A DNA stretch of 64,000 bases from Pseudomonas sp. P5_109 (GTDB lineage: Bacteria > Pseudomonadota > Gammaproteobacteria > Pseudomonadales > Pseudomonadaceae), in assembly GCF_034009455.1 (NCBI RefSeq), contig NZ_CP125380.1, positions 3,919,501 through 3,983,500 of the forward strand, given 5' to 3'. Position 1 is the stretch's first letter, and every line of letters starts with the position of its first letter. The notes under the pieces were generated by a model. It made no database searches and was not told the origin of the DNA. It saw only the letters and a program-made list of their open reading frames with translations. Position numbers and translations under genes: made by a program. Below, one piece after another: positions 8,498 through 16,738 of the stretch.

Positions 8498-9900
8498 CAG
8501 CTCACCCCCAGAATCGATGACAAATGCGCATTGAGGAATTTGCCGCTGGGGTCGAGTTCCTGCCGCACCTGGATGAATTCCTGCCAGCGCGAGTACAACG
8601 GCTGCAGGTTTTTCGCGTTAAGGGTATGCAACTTGCCCCAGTGCGGCCGGCCGTTGTACTTCCAGAAAATCGGCTCGATGGCGGCGAAGAAGTTGTGATG
8701 ATCCATCTGGTAGTGCTGGTGGACCGAGATCGAGCAGCTGTCGCGGCCTTCGAACATGCTCAGGGGAATGTCGTCGGCCTTGACGTAACGGTATTCGATT
8801 GGAAACCAGGTGCTCAGGTCTTTGTCCTGGATCAGCTTGAGGATCTCGCGCAAACACGCCGGGCCGTATTCGGCCGGCACGGAATACTCCATTTCGTTGA
8901 AACGCACCGTGCGCACGTTGGCGTAGATGTCGAACGAGTCGCCCACCCGGTCATCGAAACTGGCCAGGTGGCGCAGGCTGTTGAGCATCGTGCGGCGCAG
9001 GTCCGGGAAGTCGCTGGCGTATTTGTCGATCTTCTCGATCAGCGTGACAAACTCGTTGCCACCCTCCTCATCCGCCGGCACCGGTGGTGTGGCCGGGTCG
9101 GTGGTTTCGTTCAGGGCGATCGACAAGGCGTAGTCGGAATGGGTCACCACGAGCATTTCCCAGTGCTGGTTTTCCCGGGTGTTCTTGTCCAGGTCTTCCA
9201 GCAACTCTTCGGTCTTGGCAATCCACTGGCGCTCCCTTAACCGATAGGCCGGGCGGTTCTGCAGACGAATTTTCGTGGCCACCCCGAGTGCGCCCAGCGA
9301 CACCCGCGCCGCGTTGAACACCTGCGGATGACGCGTACTGTCGCAGTCCAACACCTCGCCGCTGGCAGTCACCAACTGCAAGCCACAGACATGCGCCGAA
9401 TACGATTGAAAGTGCTTGCCGGTACCGTGGGTCGAGGTCGAGATCGCACCGGCCAGGGTCTGGTAATCGATGTCGGCCATGTTTTGCAGGGCCTGGCCGA
9501 TGTCCTTGAGCGGCGTGCCCATGCGTGACATCGGTGTGCCGGCGGCAAACTCGGCTTGCAGCGCTTGCGGGTCGTGATCGAGCAATCCGGTGAAATAGCT
9601 CAGCGACAGCAGGGTGCCGTCGGTGGGCACCAGCGCGCTGAAGGAATGCGCCGAGCCCACCGGACGAATCTTGCCGGGAGCCTGGCGCACCACTTGCGTC
9701 AACTCATCGAGGTTCCTCGGCGCCAGCCGCGCCGCCGGCAGGCAACTCTGGCCACCCGACCAGTTGCGCCAGGGAATCAGTCGTGGCGCGCGCATCAGCT
9801 CGGCCAGTGCCGGCGTTGAGCCGAGCGCGGTAAAGGCGCCGATGACGCTCGCCCGTTGCAACAGTTGACGCCGTGTCAGGTCCATCGTCATGAATCGCAC
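8497..9900 (-). CDS. FAD-linked D-arabinono-1,4-lactone oxidase-like enzyme, Tat-exported
   Basis: 467 residues. LTRRQLLQRASVIGAFTALG near the N-terminus is a twin-arginine signal. The true start may be the ATG of MTMDL or MDLTRR rather than the first codon. PRNLDELTQVV followed by RPVGSAHSFSALVPTDG is the VAO-type FAD-binding domain. The C-terminal GRPHWGKLHTL is typical of aldonolactone oxidases. The product would be a periplasmic sugar or sugar-lactone oxidase. The cytochrome c gene lies 12 bp upstream, suggesting electrons pass to the lipoprotein cytochrome rather than directly to oxygen. Confidence 0.85.
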   Translation of the reverse strand: MRFMTMDLTRRQLLQRASVIGAFTALGSTPALAELMRAPRLIPWRNWSGGQSCLPAARLAPRNLDELTQVVRQAPGKIRPVGSAHSFSALVPTDGTLLSLSYFTGLLDHDPQALQAEFAAGTPMSRMGTPLKDIGQALQNMADIDYQTLAGAISTSTHGTGKHFQSYSAHVCGLQLVTASGEVLDCDSTRHPQVFNAARVSLGALGVATKIRLQNRPAYRLRERQWIAKTEELLEDLDKNTRENQHWEMLVVTHSDYALSIALNETTDPATPPVPADEEGGNEFVTLIEKIDKYASDFPDLRRTMLNSLRHLASFDDRVGDSFDIYANVRTVRFNEMEYSVPAEYGPACLREILKLIQDKDLSTWFPIEYRYVKADDIPLSMFEGRDSCSISVHQHYQMDHHNFFAAIEPIFWKYNGRPHWGKLHTLNAKNLQPLYSRWQEFIQVRQELDPSGKFLNAHLSSILGVS

Positions 9901-9912
9901 CCTGCCTTCTTA

Positions 9913-10299
9913 TTATTGGATTTGCTGGCCGGACATAAAGGCAATCAGCGCCAGGAACTGCTCCTGCGAACACTGCATGCACATGCCCATCGGCGGCATG
10001 CCGTTGTAACCGTTGATCGCGTGATCGAGCAGCGTGTCGGCGCCCTGCAATACCCGTGGCTCCCAGGCCTTGATGTCGCCGGTCAGCGGTGCCCCGGCCG
10101 ACGGGTTGGCATGGCAAAGCTTGCAGCTGTTGTCGTAGACCTGCGCCAGCTCGGTATCGGCGGGCCTCGCGGCGCCCGCTTCGCTACGGCTCGGCGCGGT
10201 TTTCGGCTCTTCCCCGCACCCCGCCAGCAACACCGCAAAGACGCACCCCACCAGGGCCAAACAAAGGCTAGGCTTTTCAGTTAATCGGCTTGCCCGCAT
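9913..10299 (-). CDS. Lipoprotein c-type cytochrome (cytochrome c5-like)
   Basis: 128 residues. The signal peptide ends in the lipobox LLAGC (about residues 24-28), so it should be anchored to a membrane on the periplasmic side. One heme c site is present, CKLCH. The MPPMGMCMQC segment supplies the Met axial ligand and a Cys pair seen in the c5 type. It is first in the operon with the lactone oxidase and the DSD1-type enzyme and is the likely electron acceptor for the oxidase. Confidence 0.87.
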   Translation of the reverse strand: MRASRLTEKPSLCLALVGCVFAVLLAGCGEEPKTAPSRSEAGAARPADTELAQVYDNSCKLCHANPSAGAPLTGDIKAWEPRVLQGADTLLDHAINGYNGMPPMGMCMQCSQEQFLALIAFMSGQQIQ

Positions 10300-10564
10300 G
10301 GCTGTCCTCTCATTGGCTGCCCGGCCAGCCGGGTACAGCTTTTTTTGTTGTGATCAAGGAGAGTCAACACTAAGGCACCCCGCGTGGGCGGGTTGAGGGC
10401 ATTGGGGGCCAACAAGGGGCGCTTCTGAGGCCATGACGGCGGCGCCGGTAAATCCGCGATCGATCACGCCGTGCGGCAAAACCCTGAGATGAGTCATGAC
10501 AAGCGTTGCCGAGGTCTGCTAAAACGATTCATCAGTGCATCACCCAATCCAGAGGGGTAGCGAC
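10300..10564. other. Divergent intergenic region
   Basis: 265 bp between the divergent cytochrome c and GAPDH genes, so it must hold the promoters of both. A small GC-rich hairpin (CCCGGCCAGCCGGG) and a T-run lie at about 10326-10348. I see no further gene. Confidence 0.5.
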
Positions 10565-12190
10565 ATGACCACAGCCAATATTCTCCAGAACCTGTTCCCG
10601 AGCCTCGCCGACATCCCGGAAAAGTACCGCCTGGACGGCCAGACCGAGCAGCGTGAGTACCTGGTCGATGGCCAACTGAGAACCTGGAACGGACCACTGG
10701 CCCAGGTCCGCAGCCCGGTGTACCTGAGCGGCCCGAATGGCGACGAGCAAGTGATCCTCGGCAGCACGCCGCTGCTGGATGCCGACACCGCATTGACCGC
10801 CCTCGACGCCGCGGTCCGCGCCTACGACCGTGGTCAGGGCCTGTGGCCGACCATGCGCGTGGCCGAACGTATCCAGCACGTCGAAACCTTCCTCGGGCGC
10901 ATGCGCGAGCAGCGCGACGCCGTGGTCAAGTTACTGATGTGGGAGATCGGCAAGAACCTCAAGGACTCGGAAAAGGAGTTCGATCGCACCTGCGACTACA
11001 TCGTCGACACCATCAACGCGCTGAAGGAACTCGACCGCCGCTCCAGCCGATTCGAACTGGAACAGGACACCCTCGGCCAGATCCGGCGCGTGCCGATGGG
11101 CGTCGCCCTGTGCATGGGGCCTTACAACTATCCGTTGAACGAAACCTTCACCACGCTGATCCCGGCACTGATCATGGGCAACACCGTGGTGTTCAAGCCG
11201 GCCAAACTCGGCGTGCTGCTGATTCGCCCACTGCTGGAAGCCTTCCGCGACAGCTTCCCGACCGGGGTGATCAACGTCATCTATGGCAGCGGTCGCGAGA
11301 CGGTCAGCGCGCTGATGGCCAGCGGCAAGATCGACATCTTTGCCTTCATCGGCACCAACAAGGCCGCCAGCGACCTGAAAAAACTCCACCCCAGACCTCA
11401 CCGCTTGCGCGCGGCGCTGGGCCTGGATGCGAAAAACCCGGGCATCGTCCTGCCGGAAGTGGATCTGGATAATGCGGTCAGTGAGGCGCTGACCGGTTCG
11501 CTATCGTTCAATGGCCAGCGCTGCACCGCGCTGAAGATCCTGTTTGTCCACGAGGACGTGGTCGAGTCCTTCATCGAAAAATTCAATGCCCGGCTGGCCA
11601 ACCTCAAACCCGGCATGCCCTGGGAAAGCGGCGTCTCCCTGACACCCCTGCCGGAATCGGGCAAGGTCGACTACCTGCATGCACTGGTGGCGGATGCCGA
11701 GAGCAAAGGCGCCAAGGTGGTCAACCCCAACGGCGGTGAGGCCCGGGCGTCGTTCTTCTACCCGGCGGTGCTGTACCCGGTCACGCCGCAGATGCGCGTT
11801 TATCAGGAAGAACAGTTCGGCCCGGTCATCCCCATCGTGCCGTACCGTCATCTGGATACCGTGATCGACTACGTACTGGAGTCGGACTTTGGCCAGCAGT
11901 TGAGCATCTTCGGCACCAACCCGGTGGCGGTCGGCCGGCTGGTGGACACTTTCGCCAATCAGGTCGGGCGCATCAACCTCAATGCCCAATGCCAGCGCGG
12001 CCCGGACACCTATCCTTTCAATGGTCGCAAGAACTCCGCCGAAGGCACCTTGTCGGTCCATGACGCACTGCGGGTGTTTTCGATCCGCACCCTGGTGGCC
12101 ACCAAGTTCCAGGAAACCAACAAGGACCTGATCAGCGAGATCATCAGCGGCCGCAGTTCGAGCTTCCTGACCACCGACTACATCTTCTGA
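10565..12190 (+). CDS. NADP-dependent glyceraldehyde-3-phosphate dehydrogenase (ALDH superfamily)
   Basis: 541 residues from the ATG at 10565; an upstream in-frame ATG at 10535 has a poorer context. It is an aldehyde-dehydrogenase superfamily protein with the substrate/cofactor segment MGPYNYPLNETFTTLIPAL, the NADP-binding FKPAKLG, and catalytic Cys in SFNGQRCTALK. It belongs to the non-phosphorylating GAPDH type common in Pseudomonas, oxidising G3P to 3-phosphoglycerate with NADPH formation. It is followed directly by the FUSC gene. The exact substrate is inferred from family resemblance. Confidence 0.8.
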   Translation: MTTANILQNLFPSLADIPEKYRLDGQTEQREYLVDGQLRTWNGPLAQVRSPVYLSGPNGDEQVILGSTPLLDADTALTALDAAVRAYDRGQGLWPTMRVAERIQHVETFLGRMREQRDAVVKLLMWEIGKNLKDSEKEFDRTCDYIVDTINALKELDRRSSRFELEQDTLGQIRRVPMGVALCMGPYNYPLNETFTTLIPALIMGNTVVFKPAKLGVLLIRPLLEAFRDSFPTGVINVIYGSGRETVSALMASGKIDIFAFIGTNKAASDLKKLHPRPHRLRAALGLDAKNPGIVLPEVDLDNAVSEALTGSLSFNGQRCTALKILFVHEDVVESFIEKFNARLANLKPGMPWESGVSLTPLPESGKVDYLHALVADAESKGAKVVNPNGGEARASFFYPAVLYPVTPQMRVYQEEQFGPVIPIVPYRHLDTVIDYVLESDFGQQLSIFGTNPVAVGRLVDTFANQVGRINLNAQCQRGPDTYPFNGRKNSAEGTLSVHDALRVFSIRTLVATKFQETNKDLISEIISGRSSSFLTTDYIF

Positions 12191-12201
12191 GGAGATCCAG
12201 C

Positions 12202-13275
12202 CTGAGTACATCCATAGCCCAACGATTGCCACCGCTACTGCGCCGATTGCTGCGTCCGTTGCTGGACCCGTACCAGCGCTATCGCCACGCCCGGTTGATC
12301 CACGCGGTGCGGGTGTCACTCGGATTGCTGGCGACGATCCTGCTCACCACCGGGATCAAGCTACCCCACGGTGAGTGGGCATCGGTGACGATGCTGGTGG
12401 TGATCGGCGGCTTGCAGCACCATGGCAATATCGGCAAGAAAGCCGCCGAGCGTGCCATTGGCACCTTGATCGGCGCCGGGGTCGGCCTGGTGTTGGTGGC
12501 GCAACAGGCCTGGCTCGGGATGCCGTGGCTGACCTATTTCGCGATGTCGGTGGTCTGCGGGTTTTTCTCGTACCACGCCATCGGCAAGGGCGGCTACACC
12601 GCGCTGCTGTCGGCGATTACCGTGTTTATCGTCGCGGGGCACGGCGACAACCCGGTCACCGATGGCTTGTGGCGCGGGGTGGACATCCTGATCGGCATTG
12701 CCCTGGCCCTGGCGTTTTCCTTCGCCCTGCCGCTGTACGCCGTTTACTCCTGGCGCTACAACCTGGCCGATGCGCTGCGAGATTGCGCGAAAATCTACGG
12801 ACGCATCATTGACGGCCAGGCCATCACCGCTGACGAACACCTCAAGCTCATGACTCGCCTGAACGCGGCGATGGTGCAACTTCGCTCATTGATGCCGTCG
12901 GTGTCCAAGGAAGTGAAGATCTCCATGACCGAACTCGATGCCCTCCAGCGCAACCTGCGCATGTGCGTCAGCACCCTGGAAATCCTCGGTAATACCCGAC
13001 CGGATGCCAATGACCCCGAGGCAATGAGACTGCTGCAAACGGCACTCAAAGCCGAGCATCGACAGATTCGCGTGCAGTTGATCGGCATGGCCCGGGCGCT
13101 GAAATCAGGCGCCGCCCAGCGGCTCAACCGGTCCATGGATTTGCCACTGGTCAGCCTTGATGCGCCGGTCTACAACACCCTGGACGGGTACCGCTTGTTG
13201 ACCCAACAACTGGCCGCCAACATCGGCGAGATGCGCCAGCGGCTGGCCAAGAGCGCGCCGCGCTGGAACATCTGA
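12202..13275 (+). CDS. FUSC-family membrane protein (aromatic-acid exporter-like), probable CTG start
   Basis: A membrane protein with about six hydrophobic segments in the first 180 residues and a soluble helical C-terminus. HGEWASVTMLVVIGG is the typical FUSC segment, and related proteins (YccS/AaeB type) are linked to efflux of organic acids. The first usual start is TTG at 12226 with no ribosome-binding site. A CTG at 12202 lies in frame, 7 bp after GGAG (12191-12194), and extends the protein to 357 residues beginning STSIAQRL. I therefore take CTG. It starts 12 bp after the GAPDH stop and is probably co-transcribed. Confidence 0.75.
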   Translation: MSTSIAQRLPPLLRRLLRPLLDPYQRYRHARLIHAVRVSLGLLATILLTTGIKLPHGEWASVTMLVVIGGLQHHGNIGKKAAERAIGTLIGAGVGLVLVAQQAWLGMPWLTYFAMSVVCGFFSYHAIGKGGYTALLSAITVFIVAGHGDNPVTDGLWRGVDILIGIALALAFSFALPLYAVYSWRYNLADALRDCAKIYGRIIDGQAITADEHLKLMTRLNAAMVQLRSLMPSVSKEVKISMTELDALQRNLRMCVSTLEILGNTRPDANDPEAMRLLQTALKAEHRQIRVQLIGMARALKSGAAQRLNRSMDLPLVSLDAPVYNTLDGYRLLTQQLAANIGEMRQRLAKSAPRWNI

Positions 13276-13290
13276 CGCCTGGGTCGCGGG

Positions 13291-14184
13291 TTACGGCGTC
13301 ACCGTGCGCCGAAACTTCAATGACCAACCTTGTTGCATGCCGGCAGCGGCCAGCAGAATCGCCGCGACCCCGATCCATTGCAGCGGCTCCAGGCGATGGC
13401 CAAAGGCAAACCAGTCGACGAAGATCGCTGCAATCGGGTAGATGAAGGACAGCGCCCCCGTCAGTGCAGTCGGCAGTTTTTGAATCGCGCCGTACAACAA
13501 CACGTACATCACACCGGTGTGCACCATGCCCAGCGTCACCAGGCTGGCCCACGCGCTCGGCGCCTGCGGCAATACGGAGAGATTCGCGAATGGCGCGAGC
13601 AAGAGCACGCCAGTGCTGACCTGGACCAGCGCAATCAAATGCGGCGGGGTTCCGGTCAGGCGCTTGATGATCAGCGCGGCAATCGCGTAGAGAAACGCCG
13701 CGCCCAACGCCAGGGCAATGCCCGTCAGGTAATCGCTGCCGCTCTCGCCCTGGCTGCCATGGGCGCTGACGATCGCCAGCATCCCGAGAAACGACACGCC
13801 CAGCCAGGTCAACTTCTGCGTGGTGATCTTTTCATTAAGAAACAGCGCCGCCAGCCCGACCAGCATGAACGGCTGGACGTTGTAGACAGCGGTGCCGATG
13901 GCAATCGACGCCCGGGAATAGGACGCGAACAACAGCACCCAGTTACCGACAATCGCCACACCGCTGAGCACGGCGAGCAAGAACGTGGTGCGGGTCAGGA
14001 TGCCAGGGCGCAGAAAGCCGAAAGCCGCGCAAATCAGCAGCAAGGTGCCGGCACCGAACAGGCAGCGCCAGAACACCACATCCAGCACCGGTTGCCCGGA
14101 CACCAGCACGAACCAGCCGATGGTGCCGGAGATCAGCATGGCGGCCGTCATCTCGAACGAACCGCGGCGTAGGGATTTGTCCAT
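13291..14184 (-). CDS. EamA/DMT-family transporter
   Basis: 297 residues from the second of two adjacent ATGs, chosen because AGGAG lies 7 bp upstream. There are ten hydrophobic segments in two EamA repeats (TAAMLISGTIGWFVLV at the start; the second repeat begins near YLTGIALALGAAFLYAI). Members export amino acids or related metabolites. It is divergent from the Lrp/AsnC regulator at 14321, the classic arrangement for a leucine-responsive-type regulator controlling an amino-acid exporter. It converges with the FUSC gene across a 15-bp gap. Confidence 0.85.
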   Translation of the reverse strand: MDKSLRRGSFEMTAAMLISGTIGWFVLVSGQPVLDVVFWRCLFGAGTLLLICAAFGFLRPGILTRTTFLLAVLSGVAIVGNWVLLFASYSRASIAIGTAVYNVQPFMLVGLAALFLNEKITTQKLTWLGVSFLGMLAIVSAHGSQGESGSDYLTGIALALGAAFLYAIAALIIKRLTGTPPHLIALVQVSTGVLLLAPFANLSVLPQAPSAWASLVTLGMVHTGVMYVLLYGAIQKLPTALTGALSFIYPIAAIFVDWFAFGHRLEPLQWIGVAAILLAAAGMQQGWSLKFRRTVTP

Positions 14185-14320
14185 CATCAGACTCCTGTGT
14201 TTGTGGGCAAAGTATGCCAATGCACCCAGGCGTCACTCCATAGCAAAAAGCAGGCTAAACTCTGAATCTGCCTTTTTTATAAAGGCGATTATGAAAAAAC
14301 GCCTTACAGAGGATTTCGCC

Positions 14321-14758
14321 ATGACCGATGACATCGACCAGGTGCTGATCACGGCCCTGATGCAAGACTCGCGACGTTCGCTCAAGGCCCTGGCGCAAAT
14401 CAGCGGCCTGTCCTCCCCCAGCGTCGCCGAGCGACTACGCCGCCTGGAAGAGCGTGGTGTGCTCAAGGGCTACACCGTAGAAATCGACCCGAAAAGCTTT
14501 GGCTATCAACTCCAGGCCATCGTGCGCATTCGCCCGTTGCCGGGGCAACTGCAGGAAGTGGAACGGCAAATCATGGCCATTCCCGAGTTCACCGAGTGCG
14601 ACAAGGTCACCGGCGACGACTGCTTCATCGCACGCCTGCATGTGCGCTCGATGGAACAACTGGACACCCTGCTCGACCGCCTCAACACCCACGCCGAAAC
14701 CAATACGGCGATCGTCAAGAAAACCCCGGTCAAGCGCCGGTTGCCGCCCATGGCGTGA
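14321..14758 (+). CDS. Lrp/AsnC-family transcriptional regulator
   Basis: 145 residues from ATG 14321 (AGAGGA 8 bp upstream); the frame is open further up but without support. The N-terminal helix-turn-helix is LKALAQISGLSSPSVAERLRRLEERGVL. The RAM effector domain follows (VRIRPLPGQLQEVERQIMAIPEFTEC), with the conserved GDDCFIARLHV strand. It is divergent from the EamA exporter and probably regulates it in response to an amino acid. Confidence 0.9.
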   Translation: MTDDIDQVLITALMQDSRRSLKALAQISGLSSPSVAERLRRLEERGVLKGYTVEIDPKSFGYQLQAIVRIRPLPGQLQEVERQIMAIPEFTECDKVTGDDCFIARLHVRSMEQLDTLLDRLNTHAETNTAIVKKTPVKRRLPPMA

Positions 14759-14814
14759 GTGATATTTGTTTGCGACTGAAGTAGATTGACGGTTTCCGGC
14801 GAAGGATTGACGGC

Positions 14815-15144
14815 ATGAAAACTCAGGCAATGCTACTCGTGGCAATGATGCTGGCGGGTTGTGGCACGATTCAGACGGTTGTACGCAGTGACGAAGCGGC
14901 CGCAAAAAGCCTCAAGGAACAAAAGAGTTATTGCGGCGCGGTACCGCGAATCTATAGCGGCGTGACCTACGATTTCTGCTACCTGAATGCGCCCCTCGAA
15001 GAGGGTCGGGATGCGCAGGTACATAGTTTCGCCCCGGCTATTGTGCTACTCGACGTGGTCGTGTCCGGAGCGATGGATACACTGCTGCTGCCCTACACCA
15101 TCTACCGTCAACAAGCCGACGGCAGCATTGTCATTGTCGAGTGA
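14815..15144 (+). CDS. YceK/YidQ-like small lipoprotein
   Basis: 109 residues. A short signal ends in the lipobox MLAGC, followed by GTIQTVVRSDE. The pattern YCGAVPRIYSGVTYDFCYL with two cysteines and the DTLLLPYTIYRQ end matches the YceK/YidQ family of small outer-membrane lipoproteins of unknown role. GAAGGA precedes the ATG and a rho-independent terminator follows at 15163, so it is probably monocistronic. Confidence 0.8.
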   Translation: MKTQAMLLVAMMLAGCGTIQTVVRSDEAAAKSLKEQKSYCGAVPRIYSGVTYDFCYLNAPLEEGRDAQVHSFAPAIVLLDVVVSGAMDTLLLPYTIYRQQADGSIVIVE

Positions 15145-15162
15145 CCCTGAATTCCAGGTAAT

Positions 15163-15188
15163 AAAAAACCCGCCTAGGCGGGTTTTTT
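15163..15188. terminator. Bidirectional rho-independent terminator
   Basis: AAAAAACCCGCCTAGGCGGG followed by TTTTTT: a perfect GC stem flanked by A and T runs, between the convergent lipoprotein and BI-1 genes. Confidence 0.92.
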
Positions 15189-15203
15189 ACTTAATGCTGA
15201 CGA

Positions 15204-15875
15204 TCAATCATCGCGGCCCATGATGCCGAACAGCTGCAACAGGCTGATGAACAGGTTGTAGATCGATACATACAGGCTGATGGTGGCCATGATGTAGTTA
15301 CGTTCGCCGCCATGGATGATGGCGCTGGTCTGGAACAGGATGCAGACCGAGGAAAACAGCACGAAACCTGCGCTGATCGCCAGTTGCAGGCCGCTGATCT
15401 GGAAGAACATGCCCGCCAGCGTCGCACCCAGCAGCACGAAGAAGCCTGCCGTGATGAAACCGCCGAGGAAGCTCATGTCCTTGCGGGTGATCAGCACATA
15501 CGCCGACAGACCGCCGAACACCAGCGCCGTCATTGCAAATGCCGAGCTGACCACTTCAGCGCCGCCCTGCATACCCAGGTAACGGTTGAGGATCGGGCCG
15601 AGCAGGAAACCCATGAAACCGGTCAGGGCAAATGCCGACACCAGGCCCCAGGCCGAATCACGGAGTTTGTTGGTGAGGAAGAAAAGACCGTAGAAGCCGA
15701 TCAGCACCACGAAAATATTCGGGTAGCCAACACGCATCTGCTGGGCAACGAAGGCCATCACACCGCTGAAAGCCAGGGTCAGGGCGAGCAAGCCGTATGT
15801 GTTGCGCAGGACGCGGCTAACCTCTAGCTGCTCAGCCTGCACGCTGTTATTAACTGCGTAATCCTGTTCGCGCAT
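15204..15875 (-). CDS. Bax inhibitor-1/YccA family membrane protein
   Basis: 223 residues with seven hydrophobic segments. The N-terminus is soluble (REQDYAVNNSVQAEQLEVSRVLRNTYGLLALTL). RNYIMATISLYVSIYNLFISLLQLFG near the end is the hallmark of the BI-1 family. Members are inner-membrane proteins; some leak Ca2+ or modulate FtsH in E. coli (YccA). It is the last host gene before tRNA-Ser, and its promoter must lie between 15876 and 15998. Confidence 0.92.
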   Translation of the reverse strand: MREQDYAVNNSVQAEQLEVSRVLRNTYGLLALTLAFSGVMAFVAQQMRVGYPNIFVVLIGFYGLFFLTNKLRDSAWGLVSAFALTGFMGFLLGPILNRYLGMQGGAEVVSSAFAMTALVFGGLSAYVLITRKDMSFLGGFITAGFFVLLGATLAGMFFQISGLQLAISAGFVLFSSVCILFQTSAIIHGGERNYIMATISLYVSIYNLFISLLQLFGIMGRDD

Positions 15876-15998
15876 GGCGACACTCCTGTTGGTTTGAAAC
15901 GTTCAGTCGCAAAGATCATAACAGACGCCCTGTAACAAGCTATGCAGAGAGTTTGACAGTGTGTTTCATTCAGGTATTATGGCGCCCGCAACGCAAAC

Positions 15999-16086
15999 GG
16001 AGGTGTGGCCGAGTGGTTTAAGGCAACGGTCTTGAAAACCGTCGACTGTAACAGGTCCATGAGTTCGAATCCCATCGCCTCCGCCA
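15999..16086 (+). tRNA. tRNA-Ser(UGA)
   Basis: 88 nt with encoded CCA. The acceptor stem GGAGGTG pairs with CGCCTCC. The D-loop is GTGGCCGAGTGG. The anticodon loop CTTGAAA gives UGA. A class II variable arm and the T-loop GAGTTCGAATCCC are present. The 3' part of the gene, from the anticodon loop on, is duplicated at 56515-56606, so it serves as the phage attachment site and keeps its function after integration. Confidence 0.97.
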
Positions 16087-16122
16087 TCTTTATACGACAA
16101 AGCCCTGATTATTCAGGGCTTT
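16031..16122 (+). other. attL: 92-bp attachment-site repeat
   Basis: This sequence begins in the anticodon loop of tRNA-Ser and continues 36 bp past the CCA through the tRNA terminator (AAAGCCCTGATTATTCAGGG). It is identical to 56515-56606. The first mismatches are at 16030 and 16123, which fixes the repeat borders. Confidence 0.95.
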
Positions 16123-16163
16123 TTCGTTTCTGGGATTTGGCGAAAATCCGACCACACCCAAAA

Positions 16164-16197
16164 CGTTACAAAACTTTTCGGGTGTCGTTACAAAACT
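16164..16197 (+). promoter_or_regulatory. Direct repeats, candidate integrase arm-type sites
   Basis: CGTTACAAAACT occurs at 16164-16175 and again at 16186-16197, exactly 22 bp apart (two helical turns). CGTTACAAAAC recurs at 56397-56407 near the other end. Their position just inside both att sites suits integrase arm-binding sites; this is inference. Confidence 0.55.
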
Positions 16198-16293
16198 ATC
16201 CCGTTTTCCCGCCTTCCCACATCCTGCCAACACCCCCCGATCACCGTCCGAGAAATCCTGCTGCTACGCTGAAAACTCCACGGAGGATTCACT

Positions 16294-16503
16294 ATGCCAA
16301 ACTCAGACCTGCTCCCTTCCCTGCTGTTCAAGATCAATGAAAATCAACTCGCTTTAGAAGCGGCCATCATGGAGCTCACGAACTGGGTGGAACAGCGGGG
16401 AGCCGCAGATGTCGCCGAAAACGTGCGCAGTGCCCTAGATGCGATCGACCGCAACGAGGAGTTCATCAAAATGACACTCGCGGTGATGATGACACCGGAG
16501 TGA
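16294..16503 (+). CDS. Small hypothetical protein, duplicated at the element ends
   Basis: 69 residues, with GGAGG well placed before the ATG. It is predicted helical, with no recognised domain. Its N-terminal part recurs as a fragment outside attR (56724-56801) and its C-terminal motif EFIKMTLA recurs after the integrase (54324-54365). It therefore marks DNA that normally lies beside this tRNA-Ser integration site. Function unknown. Confidence 0.6.
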   Translation: MPNSDLLPSLLFKINENQLALEAAIMELTNWVEQRGAADVAENVRSALDAIDRNEEFIKMTLAVMMTPE

Positions 16504-16738
16504 CTGCACAGCCAAAAGCAGACGTTTACTGACGGGGCGATCAACCCAAGCCGGCCATAGACACACCGTCAACGACTTCGTAATCTACATGCAGGTCTTG
16601 TCGCTTTTTCTCTTATGCCCATGACTCATTTGGCTCCAGGGATTACGCATGGACAAGGAACGTTATGCGACGCATGTAGCGTAAAAATTACGCTAAGTGT
16701 GTCGCCTACTCATAGTTTGCGTTTTCAAAGGATAAGCA
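16504..16738. promoter_or_regulatory. CBASS upstream region with perfect inverted repeat
   Basis: 235 bp without a gene. TAGCGTAA at 16677-16684 and TTACGCTA at 16688-16695 form a perfect 8-bp inverted repeat with a 3-bp spacer, 43 bp before the CD-NTase start codon. This is a plausible operator for the defence operon, but no regulator gene is adjacent. AAGGA before 16739 is the ribosome-binding site. Confidence 0.45.
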
